Under the pieces are notes generated by a model that was not told where the DNA came from, searched no databases, and saw only the letters and a program-made list of their open reading frames with translations. From contig BSBM01001446.1 of NCBI GenBank assembly GCA_027924585.1, positions 496,001 through 560,000 of the forward strand: DNA of 64,000 bases, written 5' to 3'. The number at the start of each line of letters is the position of its first letter. Within the stretch, counting starts at the first letter, position 1. The stretch comes from Larix kaempferi (lineage: Eukaryota; Streptophyta; Pinopsida; Pinales; Pinaceae). Of the stretch, positions 11,148-20,379 are shown one piece after another. The translations under genes were made by a program, and so were the position numbers.

Positions 11148-12510
11148 TCAGGCATCGCGCTGCTTTGAGCCCGACCTATAGGGCTTCAAGTGACTACCAT
11201 TTATCAACTTTGGGAGCATCGCTCCATCTAATTGTTGCAATTGTACTGCTCCACCTGCATTTATGCTATTGATGCGATATGGACCAAGCCAATGCATCTG
11301 CAACTTTCTAGGATGCTTCATAAACTTGCTGTAATATAATAGCACCAAATCACCCGACTGAAACTGTTTATTTTTGATATGGCGATCATGCCAAGCCTTC
11401 TGTCGATCTTTCTCTATGCTCTAATGGAACCCGATGATAAAGCGATCTTCCTCAATATGCACTAGTTGTATCAGGCGTTCTCCTGATGCCGCTGCATTGA
11501 CCATACCTATTGCTGCCACTATGCGAAAACTTAGAACAATGAACTCCATAGGCATAATTTCTTCTTTCCCATAGACCAACTTAAAGGGTGTCTGACTTGT
11601 AAACCTTTTACATGTGGTGCGATACGCCCACAAAACTGCCAGAATCTTTAGATTGTAGTCATCGCGTTTTGCATTGCACACCTTTGTCAGTGCATGCTCC
11701 AGGATCTTGTTTAAAGCTTCCACTATTCCATTTTCCTATGGATGATATGGCGTGCTCTTCTTGTACTGTATCTACAGTTCTACTGTCAATGCGCTGATGG
11801 TGCAATTGAGAAAATGACTTCCTTGATCACTCATCAATATCTTAGGGAAGCCAAATCGAGTGACGATGTTGTCAAACAAGAACCACGCGGCTGTTGCCGC
11901 AGAACAATCAATGACCGGTGCACCCTCCGCCCATCTTGTTAAATAATCTGTCACCGTGATGATATATCTTGCACCAGTGCGCTTACTAAGTGGGTTGATA
12001 GGACCCATGAAATCCACTGTCCATTTGTCAAATGGCTGCAGTGTAACATGAGTTTTTAATGGCATCTCATCCCTCCTAGAGGGTTTCCCGGTTTATTGAT
12101 AGAAATCGCAGCTCTGCGCATAATCTGTCACATCATTGTGAATTGTCGGCCACCAAATCCCTGCGCGGAGCACCTTCCTGTCCGTCGCGCAACCACCATA
12201 GTGGCCACCAGCTACTCCTGCATGTGCTTCCGACAAGATATTCCCTTGCTCATGAGGAAGAAAACAGCGCTGCAAGATCTCATCTGATCCTTGTTTGTAC
12301 AACTTACCGACAATCAGTTGGAAATCAGTAGCCTTTACCACCAACTGCTTCTTTTGACTAGTCATAAACCCCTCCAGAGTGGTGCTTGTCTCCAGAAATT
12401 GGATGATATCTGCGAAATAGTCATCAGTGACTTCAACCTTAAACAACTGTGCATCGAGAAACTCGTTGTCAATGTTGGTTGGTTCTTCTCCTATTTCGAT
12501 CTGCGATAGG
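11148..12510 (-). pseudogene. GY1 integrase
   Basis: The minus strand encodes, in order, a zinc-binding part (AHAGVAGGHYGG ... CDFYQ, with the last Cys of the HHCC motif changed to Tyr), the catalytic core with Asp in WTVDFMGPI, Asp in LMSDQGSHF and Glu in [10 protein letters not shown], and a C-terminal part with MHWLGPYRI and SHLKPY. The three acidic residues are kept. Frames are broken among several pieces (12093-12671, 11772-12065, 11421-11723, 11148-11348) by stops and small indels, so no integrase can be made. Confidence 0.88.
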
Positions 12511-13900
12511 TGATCTGGCCCTGCATTCAGAAGTATTGGCTTAAGAATCACTTCAAAATCAAACTCTTGAAAAAGAAGTAGCCAACGACATATCTTCCCC
12601 CCCAACACAAGCTTATTAACCAGGTATTTTAATGCAAAGTGGTCTGTGAACATTTTAAAATGCCCCCCCAATAAGTAGTGCCGAAACTTCTACAACGCAT
12701 AGACCATCACCAGACCTTCCCTTTCAATGGTGGTATAGTTCCTCTCCGCCGATGACAACTTCCGACTTCCGAAAGCAATGGGATGATCCAGATCTCCCTC
12801 CCTAGGTTGCCCGAGTACTAGTCCTAGCGCGATCGATGATGCATCAACGTGGACATGGAATTCCTTACTCCAGTCCGGAAGTACTAGTATCGGTGCTAAG
12901 GCCATCTTAGCCTTCAGTGTCTCAAAACTAACTTGACATTTAGGGCTCCATTGAAATACCGCATCTTTCTTCAGTAAACTCTCCATAGGGGTCGTGATTG
13001 TTGCATATCCTCTGATGAACTTGTGATAATACCCAATGTGTCCCGAATTCACTCTCAACTGCTTGACATTGGTCGTCGGTGTTAGGATCAAAATGAGCAC
13101 AATTTTTGTTGGGTCGACTAATGATCCCTACTTGCACACAATGTGACCTAGTAATATTCCAAACGGTGCACAGAAGATGCACTTCTTCAAGTTCAACGAT
13201 ATCTGATGCTGTCGACATCGTTCCAACATTAGCTGCAAATTAGCTAGATGATTGAAAATTAAGCCATAGACTGTCAAGTCATCCATGTACACCTGCAAGA
13301 ACTTCTAAATGAAATCCTGAAAAACAGCAACGACTACTCAAGAGAATATCGCAGGTGCATTCTTTAATCCAAATGGCATCATTGTGTACTGAAAGCAACC
13401 CCATTCTGTCACAAAAGTTATCTTGTGGTAGTATTCCTTCGTGATCTGGATTTGATGATAGCCAGAGAACCCATCTGTGAAAGAATACATGTCTTTGCCA
13501 CCTATGCCTTCTAACACCTCGTCCGTGAATGGGGTCGGGAATGGACCGTGTAGACATGCATCATTCAGTTTCCGCAAATCGACACAAATGCGCACTTCCC
13601 CTGTCTTATTGTCCTGCACCACCATCAGACTAATCCAGTTTGATTCCTCAACCGGTTCAATAATGCCAACATCCAACATGCGGTCAAGTTCTACTTTGAC
13701 CCTCTCCTTATGGAATTGATTAAGTTGATATGCTCGTTTCCTGATTGGTTTGGCATCTGGTTTCAATGAGATCTTCATCTCCCCTAAGTCTCCCAAGATT
13801 CCCTTCATCTCAGAAAACTTCATGGAGAACAAGTCTTGGAATTCATGCAACAAGTCTATGACCTTCCCCATCATCTCATAATCCCAATAACCCCAACATT
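12511..13900 (-). pseudogene. GY1 reverse transcriptase and RNase H
   Basis: RT motifs in order: MVVQDNKTGEVRICVDLRKL, SFTDGFSGYHQI, MPFGLKNAPAIF and the catalytic YMDD (plus coordinates 13278-13289). RNase H follows with FHVHVDAS, TTIEREGLVMVYAL and MFTDHFALKYL, and the tail LLFQEFDFEVILKP. The order and motifs are those of Ty3/gypsy. A TAG interrupts the codon just before KFLQVYMDD (13305-13307) and another follows IVCK (13129-13131). A 1-nt frame change separates this from the upstream domain. Confidence 0.92.
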
Positions 13901-14099
13901 CGCGAACTTTGGATTGTCCTCTATCCCAATGTTGACCTTACGGAGCTTCAGTGGCTGACTGATTGGATCACTTGGTGCATCAGGTGCAACTACATCGCAA
14001 CTTCCTTCGGATTCTGGGATATTGACATTCAGCGGATCATCACCATCTTTCGACCTGCTAGTGATATTGTAACATTCCATCATGGACTGCATCTTACAG

Positions 14100-14539
14100 T
14101 GCGCATGTGGATCCACCGGATATGCCACAGGAACAACCTTCAAAACTATGTCGCGGATGAGATGCAAAGCATTATGGACATTCGGGTTGGAATCCGCAAA
14201 GCTGAAAGTATGAGTAAAACATACGGTCAATTCCAACCAAGTGGACATTTTCCCTCGCAATTCAGCTGCAGTATACCATGATCGTGGCATCTCGTCCAGT
14301 GTATGGATAAAGGCGTGGACCCACTCGTCCTTCTGTCGCGATTCCCACAACATCTGACACTCGATCACATGATTGCTTGGATCATTCTGTCCATCATATT
14401 TCCCTGTGTGGTAAGTTTCAGTGTTGTTGAAATGAACCGTCATCAGTCTGTGACACTGTGCCCATCCTGCAATTGACTTCTTATGTGCCACCCACCAATG
14501 TGCTGGGGCAGCCTTTAGTGCTTTCTCCAATGCCAGCAA
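14100..14539 (-). pseudogene. GY1 capsid-like domain between protease and RT
   Basis: Residues 1-140 of the frame starting at 14539 contain EALKAAPAHWW, KYDGQNDPSNHVIEC, DEWVHAFIHTLDEMPRSWY and a TWLELTVCFTHTFSF tail. The pattern (Y-D-G, D-P-x-x-H, aromatic helix, W-Y, then W-x-x-x-x-x-x-F-x-x-x-F) resembles the retrotransposon Gag capsid N-terminal fold. The genuine gag with zinc boxes is separate at 15729-17366. GY2 (28772-29146) and GY3 (61850-62200) keep the same domain at the same place, so it belongs to the family. The homology call rests on pattern only. Confidence 0.6.
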
Positions 14540-15390
14540 TCGCCGTGTTTCTGAACCTTTTCTTCGAATGCCACAACGAAATCAGAAATGCCGGGAAGCC
14601 CTTCATATACTAACAGTGTAAGAATCTCAATCACAACACGACATAATGACTGCGTGACTAACCCGCACTTGTGTAGCAATACCTCATGCAAGTGGTTTTG
14701 CCAATTCTCTAAAGCGTCATCAGAATCGGAAGACGCGGAGCTGAAGCTGCACCATTGAAGCTCACCGTTGGAAGTCGGGTGAATATAATCTTCAAAAATA
14801 TTGTATGCCTGGTCCCATCCATGGAGATCATCGTCCTTTACTGGTTCAATATGCCTGCATCCCTCATTTGGATCCAATGGAGCAACGACTATGAGTTCAC
14901 GGTTTGCAAAAGTCATCATCCACCTCTTAAAGTCAATGACTGCTTCACTATCATTAGCCCATCCATTCCCGAGAAACGTGGGATATGAGCTTCCCCCTTC
15001 AACTAATTTGATCATGTTGAAATATGCATATGTTTGCATGCCCTCCATTTCCACCACCAAGCATGGAACTCTCCCGATCGGTGTCACCTTGGCCTGATTA
15101 GCCAGACAGAGCTGTACTGGAGACCAGCTCAAAGTGGGACTCCCAATTTTCTTCCATGCCTGCTTGGTTAAGATGTTGACATCCGAACCAAGATCCAGAA
15201 TAACTGAATCAATCTCATAGTCTCCAATTTGAATGTTCATATGCATCTCCTTAGCTGTCTTCCGCCTTTGTAAGGAATTTACCACGAATTGTTGCAGTCC
15301 CCTGGCAGTTCGCTGCAACAGTCCCTTGATCTCAGTGAGAGCATTAGGATCCCTTGCCAACACTAAAAAACTTTCAAAAAAATTCTGCAA
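14515..15390 (-). pseudogene. GY1 aspartic protease region
   Basis: A 291-codon open stretch. The flap-side core is IGDYEIDSVILDLGSDVNIL near residues 56-74, followed by LCLANQAKVTPIGRVPC and LVVEMEGMQTYAYF. The active-site triad reads D-L-G-S rather than D-T-G or D-S-G, and GY2 has the same, so it is a family trait. The C-terminal half (SSDSDDALENWQNHLHEV) links to the capsid-like domain and shifts frame near 14530. Confidence 0.75.
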
Positions 15391-15728
15391 GGTCCCATAC
15401 TATCGCGGTGGACCTGCTTCTGAAGTGGCATCGAAAATAGGAGGCATGTCACAAATAATGGCCTTATCACGGTCTTTTTCCATCATACGTCGTGCTTGAA
15501 GGAATGCATCATGCTCGCAATCAATGTCAAAAGACACCTTCGTATTCCTTGCTAACCGAATAAGGGGGTGCAGACCATTTGCTCCGATTGTCGCACCTCC
15601 ACGAGTAATAACTACACAGTAGCATCTTGCGTCCTCGACTCTGCATAAATGGTCTCAATAGTCACACCCGGATTTTGATTCAGTGGCAGATTCCTAGGTT
15701 GATTTACATTCTGGTTCTGATTCGGGCA
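15391..15728 (-). other. GY1 gag-protease linker
   Basis: About 340 bp between the last zinc box region and the protease frame. The minus-strand translation is broken by stops; no domain was recognised. Confidence 0.4.
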
Positions 15729-17366
15729 CTAGTTCTGGTTCTGCATCAGTTGCGACACTTGATTCTGCACTGGTTGTTGCACTTGATTTTGGTTCTGTAA
15801 TTGCTGAACATTCCACGCTTGCCATCGCGCAATAAACTGCAGATAGTTTTTGACAATGTGATCATGAACAAAACAAAATGTACAATGTGTATGCGATTGT
15901 GGGAAATCTTGTTGGTAGTGCCCTAGCACTCCACAATTTTTACACTGAACAGGTCCTCGACCTCCTCGTCCTCCTTTGTGACCAAATCCTCCACTGCGTC
16001 CTCCTTAGAATCCCCCATGAAATCCCCCTTACTGCTGGTACTGTGGTTGATTAAAGTGTTGCTGCATAGGATTCGGTTACACCCCTTGCCCTTGCTGTAT
16101 ATACTGTGGCTGTAGTGGAGCCACCTGCATCGAAGCATACTGTGGCATAAACTGCTGTGGTACAAACTATACCTGCAGTTGAGGTAGTGGTTGGGCTACC
16201 TGCGGTTGTGGTTGTAGTTGCGGTTGTTGTACAGCACGTTGGTTGTCCTTCACATAGAATACATCGTACATTCGCTCCTGAAGTAACCCATACGCCCGAT
16301 AGTCCTCGTCCTCATGTCCCACAGACTTATAGAATGTACAATATAGATTCATCAATTTTGTGACCATCTTTTGCATGTACTGACATTCCTCATGGTGGTG
16401 CCCATATACCTGATAGATGCGACACCATGGCATACCACCGCCATTCAACGGGTTTGGTGCTCCTAAGACCAGATAATTGCGGAAGTCTGGGAAACTATCC
16501 TTAGTATGACCCTCTCCGTGATAGCGCATACACCATACTTCTTCTTGCTGTTCCTTGCCCTTCTTAAGATCTTGCAGCTGTATTGTCAAGTTGGCCAACT
16601 GTGTCTGAATCTGTGACATACCAGTTGCATTCTCTCCAATCGATGAAGCTTCCAACCGCATCGCAATTTCCAGAGCTTCATTGGGCGTTGTAATGTTCTG
16701 TTGCATCAGCGGTAGACAAATATGCGAGAGCGATTCTGCAATGAACCATTCTTTGTGTTGGACAACACTCATGTCAAGGATGACCCTCGCCATCAAAGTT
16801 TTGAACCGTTGGTCAAAATCCCACACAGTTTCATTGGGATACTACTTAATCTATTTTAGTTCTGTAATATACTATGCTTCATATTTGGGCTTTCAGAAAT
16901 CTACGATCAATCCTGCGCGAATTTCATCCAGCGTCTTTTCTGGGGTGCCTACAGGAACCTACACGAATTTCATAAACCAGTCTAATGCGCGACCCCGAAG
17001 AGTTGTCGCAAGTTGTCCTTTCTTGGCATTATCATTAGTAATTTGCTTCACCGTCCATATTTCTTCACATAAGAACCAGTACTATTCAGGATTATCTGTT
17101 CGATTCTAGTGGAACAGCGATAACTTCGTATACTCGCCTGCCATCCTAGGCTTCCTTCCTGCAGTTGTTGAACTACTAGCAATCAAGTTCTGTTGACATG
17201 GTGGTGTCAAAGTTGTGTTTCTTATTGGTTGATAGATAGTGAGTGGAGATGTGGGCACGTGGCTACTGGGGTTTGGTCCTGCCTCTATCCTGGGCATAAC
17301 CTGGTTGTCCTTGTCCGGGCTGTGAGTTCGCTTCATCCCATGTGGTCTTCCTTCATGGTCTTGCAT
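15729..17366 (-). pseudogene. GY1 gag with five CCHC-type boxes
   Basis: The capsid part has GRALDWFMKFV and WDFDQRFKTLMARVILDM, as in gypsy Gag. Five C-x2-C-x4-H-x4-C type boxes follow: CMRYHGEGHTKDSF, CRIYQVYGHHHEEC, CTFYKSVGHEDEDY, CKNCGVLGHYQQDF and CTFCFVHDHIVKNY. In the first three the second Cys is Tyr, a one-base G-to-A change each time; other Cys positions are also lost. A Q- and P-rich stretch separates box 3 from box 4. Stops and frame changes are frequent. Start taken at 17366; the true start is uncertain because of the pre-gag ORF. Confidence 0.82.
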
Positions 17367-17463
17367 TCCTATCGTAGCAGGACCTTCTCCTATCCTCTGC
17401 CTGCTATGAATATTATATATATGTTAATTAAAGTTATTAATTATTAAGTGAAAGGGTGTAACC

Positions 17464-17555
17464 CTTCACTATACACGCTCAAGCTTATAAAAGCGAGCCT
17501 CATTGTAAATTATTAAATCATCCATTATCAATTATATATTATTATTTTATCAAAT
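17464..17555 (+). repeat. 92-bp direct repeat, left copy (element F)
   Basis: Begins CTTCACTATACACG and ends TTATCAAAT. Differs from 18139-18230 at two positions only. Contains CTTATAAAAGCGAG, a TATA-box-like sequence, so it may carry the element's promoter. Confidence 0.85.
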
Positions 17556-17587
17556 ATGGATCTCGCGTCCTAGTTTTCTGCTGCATT

Positions 17588-17599
17588 TGGTATCAGAGC
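17588..17599 (+). other. Primer binding site of element F
   Basis: TGGTATCAGAGC, complementary to the 3' end of plant initiator Met tRNA, two bases after a CTGCTGCA end at 17585. It sets element F as plus-oriented. Confidence 0.75.
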
Positions 17600-18138
17600 G
17601 GAACGCTCCTCCACTTGAGCTCGGATTCGGCTCACACTCAGAGCGGACTCGCTCCTCCTCAAGTGAGCTCGGACTCGGCTCCTCAACTCCTCCAGCGAGC
17701 TCGGATTCGGCTCCTCATTCCACCCTCCACACCACCTCCAAACCCACGTCCTCCCCTCCGCCTCGACCTTCCCGCAGATCCCTGCACACCATATCCCTAT
17801 CCCGCGCAGCTCTCCCATCCTCATTCCACCCTCCCTCCATTTCCACGCCTCCATCGCTCCACTTTCACAGCTTGCTGCCCCTTCTCGCTCGTAACAGACT
17901 CGTCCCTCTCCCGCGCAGCCTCCTCTCTCTCAGATGCCCCCATCGACCACGCCTTTTCCCATCTCCCCCGTACCTGCGTCCAACTCTCCACCCACACTCC
18001 TTCCCACACTCGGCCTCGTGCCCACACTCTCCCTCCACCATCACAACTCTGCCCGCCCCTTCCATCCTTGCCCTTCCCCTCGCCTCGCCCTTCACGCCCT
18101 CTCAGATCTCATCTGTGCCTCCTCGTTCCACGCCCCTC
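17600..18138. other. C-rich internal segment of element F
   Basis: Strongly pyrimidine-biased and GC-rich. The first 120 bp hold three copies of a GAGCTCGGATTCGGCTC-like unit. Two plus-strand frames stay open for more than 190 codons giving Pro/Ser-rich products, but absence of G-containing stops explains this. No protein family was recognised. It could be captured host sequence. Confidence 0.5.
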
Positions 18139-18230
18139 CTTCACTATACACGCTCAAGCTTATAAAAGCGAGCCTCATTGTAAATTATTAAATCATCTAT
18201 AATCAATTATATATTATTATTTTATCAAAT
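18139..18230 (+). repeat. 92-bp direct repeat, right copy (element F)
   Basis: Two mismatches against 17464-17555. It is followed by 69 bp that differ from what follows the left copy, including TATCCGGACACGGATA, a short near-palindrome before the ATAGCA end. Confidence 0.85.
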
Positions 18231-18525
18231 GGAGTTATTTTCCATTGGAGTATTATTCCCTTGAATAATCACTGAGTATATCCGGACACGGATATAGCAC
18301 TGCCTCTTTTCCTTTCGAAACCTTGCTCCTCCACTTGTAAGACCACTGTCTTCCTCAGATTCCTTCACAATATCATCATGACTTGCACCCATCTACCCCT
18401 TACCATTGCATGTACCACCCCCTTGTCATCGCGATATCCATGGCCTCCGCCAACCAGGGTTTTTACTCATCAAGATGCATCTTCAATATTCCTTTTTCAC
18501 AAATAAGCATCTTAATGGACAACTA

Positions 18526-18942
18526 TAGTGACAACAGAAACTTACCTCATGGTCCGCGGAAGAAATATCTTTTAGCTTCACTATAGGATTTATTCATATC
18601 TACGTCAAATTCCAAGATATAGCATTCCAGTATGCTATCGAGCCAAACTTCGACAGCCCGCGGTGCTTTGTTGTCAACTTATCGCAGCTCCTGGATTAGT
18701 TCTGGAGTCCAGGCCATTGGTTCACCACCTCGGAAGTTCCTCTTCTGAAAATTCAATTTTTCTAACCACTCATATAGGATGATTGGGAACTCGTAGAAAA
18801 AATATTCGTGCGGACTGTCGTGAATATACTTCGCCAACCACCAGTCTATTGTCAACCCTAAGTTCTTGTTTTCATTTTCAGCAAACTCTTGCAATTTTAG
18901 GTCGAACCAATCTTGGATCTCTGGTTTTGTCGGATGCCACAT
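18526..18942 (-). pseudogene. GY1 pre-gag ORF
   Basis: After the primer site the minus strand has an 87-codon open frame from 18942 (IQDWFDLKLQEFAENENK, DSPHEYFFYEFPIILYEWL, WTPELIQEL) and, after one stop, another 50 residues (VDNKAPRAVEVWLDSILECY). GY2 has a matching sequence at 25520-26080 (IHEWFDKKA, EFAEGKKRNPE, IFFCEFLELLHEL, WTPELI, VDNKASRVVDCW). GY3 has lost it by deletion. Conservation argues for a real coding segment before gag, either a separate ORF or an N-terminal Gag extension. Function unknown. Confidence 0.6.
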
Positions 18943-18964
18943 ATCCTCCTATCAGTTCGTACAG

Positions 18965-18983
18965 GGTCCCAGCAATGGAACCA
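18965..18983 (-). other. GY1 primer binding site
   Basis: Two bases inside the 5' LTR the minus strand reads TGGTTCCATTGCTGGGACC. GY2 and GY3 have TGGTTCC sites at the same place. It is not the initiator Met type used by the copia elements here. The tRNA was not identified. Confidence 0.65.
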
Positions 18984-18985
18984 TT

Positions 18986-19773
18986 TGTTGACTCAAACCC
19001 TATCGATAGGGGTTCCCCTTACTATCGACACCAACCCACCGCGATCTCCCTAAGCACTGGCCCAGACAAGTTTTACCTTGTCTAGCAACACCTGTAGATC
19101 AAATGAGGTCTCACTCGAGATGTTCAAGGGAGAGTTGACGGAACCATGTTTCCTTCGAATGAAGGAGGATGTTGTGGATCAATCACTTAACTTATTGCAA
19201 AATTTTAGAAATAGATCTAAGCATTTAAATCAGGCATTAATCATACTAGCGACATTATTTAACGGGAACAAGTCATAGTTGCAACAGATACAACAGTAAG
19301 GCATTAATCACAGCAAGTAAAAATTGCATCATTCATATATTCATATCACGGAATGCATTATCACAGATAAACAAGACAACACAGAGATTCTGCTCAAAAG
19401 CTCCACATCATATTAACTACGCAAAAACCCAGATACAACACATATTCGGTCTTCAGTATCGGATCAAGAACTCTCAGATGACATTCATACTCCCTGAAAT
19501 ATATCTCAACAATTACAATCTTATGTCTATTTATCGGCTTGCACCTTTACATTGTTTGTCCACTTACTAACTACTTCCTAACCGAAACATCAAAGCAAAT
19601 GACCCAAAATATATCTATTGTGGTCCAAATGACCCAAAAACCCGCATACTGCGGTTCGACTGACCCAAAATTACATAAAATATTATCACTTGTGCTCAGC
19701 TTTCTGCCTTTCGTGGTATCTTCGGTCTTGTGCAGCATCCGCGATGCTGACTTGTCCAAACCGCCTGCCAACA
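18986..19773 (-). repeat. 5' LTR of GY1 (788 bp)
   Basis: Begins TGTTGACTC and ends TGCCAACA on the plus strand, exactly as long as the GY3 LTR (58002-58789), whose reverse complement it resembles. Flanked by AGCAT at 19774. Confidence 0.93.
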
Positions 19774-20379
19774 AGCATCCCAGGACTGATTATCAGCTTA
19801 CTGCTCAACCTATAGGATCTCCCAGGACTGATTACATTCGAACAAGCAAAGCCTCGAAAGCTCATCCCAGGACTGATTACGAGCTTCCTACTCAACCTAT
19901 AGGATATCCCAGGGAGCGATTATATGATATTAGGAAAAACTTCAAAAGATCATCCCACGACTGATTACGAGCTTCCTGCTCAACCTATAGGATCTCCCAG
20001 GACTGATTACATGTCACCGCACAACCTACAACATATCCATGGCCAGGGAGTATCATCCAGATACTCATGATCATATTGATCATACTCGCACGGAGCATCA
20101 TGCAGATGCTCATGATCATACTAATCATCATCATACAGAACATCATACGGATGTTCATAGAAGAGCATCGTCCGAATGCTCATCACACATCACTTACATC
20201 CACAACCATGGGAGGACTTGCCTGCCACCATGCTTGGAAGGGCTCCTGCATCTTTGTCCTGTCACTTCCTCCTAGAAGTATCTTCAATCTGAAGAACACC
20301 AAGCCTCTCTTTGAAGTACTCGAACTTCACCCTAGCTTGTGGCTTGGTCTACACATCTGCTATCTACTCGTCCATCGCA
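19774..20379. repeat. 87-bp minisatellite of copia B, right portion, and short GATGATCATG-type repeats
   Basis: The array interrupted by GY1 continues to about 20020 with about three units. From 20039 to 20160 follow short repeats built on CATGATCATA and CAGATGCTCAT. The rest is noncoding 3' sequence before the RNase H end. The apparent His-rich plus-strand ORF is a repeat artefact. Confidence 0.75.

Larger units (their letters stand above)
17402..18299 (+). mobile_element. TRIM-like mini element F with C-rich cargo (898 bp)
   Basis: Starts TGCTAT and ends ATAGCA, flanked by CTGCC at 17397-17401 and 18300-18304. The same leader region in GY3 lacks the insert, which supports these limits. A TGGTATCAGAGC primer site lies at 17588-17599 and a 92-bp direct repeat lies near each end. 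Between them is about 540 bp of very C-rich sequence, unlike anything else in the window. The two ends beyond the 92-bp repeats differ, so these are not simple identical LTRs. A TRIM or a template-switched derivative carrying foreign sequence fits best. Confidence 0.7.
4899..19773 (-). mobile_element. Ty3/gypsy element GY1 (14.9 kb with inserts), complete ends
   Basis: Both LTRs are present and the element is flanked by AGCAT on each side (4894-4898 and 19774-19778). In minus orientation: 5' LTR, primer site, pre-gag ORF, gag, protease, capsid-like domain, RT, RNase H, integrase, env-position ORF, polypurine tract, 3' LTR. Two later insertions are nested in it, a solo-LTR-like sequence (5326-7352) and element F (17402-18299). 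The first 427 LTR bases differ at about 44 sites, mostly transitions. Coding regions carry many stops and some frameshifts; inactive. Confidence 0.92.

Noticed and set aside
17587-18202. Two plus-strand ORFs of over 190 codons, Pro/Ser-rich
   Set aside because: They overlap in different frames in a C-rich, G-poor segment where stops are rare. No domain or start context supports either.
20039-20275. His/Asp-rich plus-strand ORF
   Set aside because: Translation of short CATGATCATA-type repeats, antisense to copia B.
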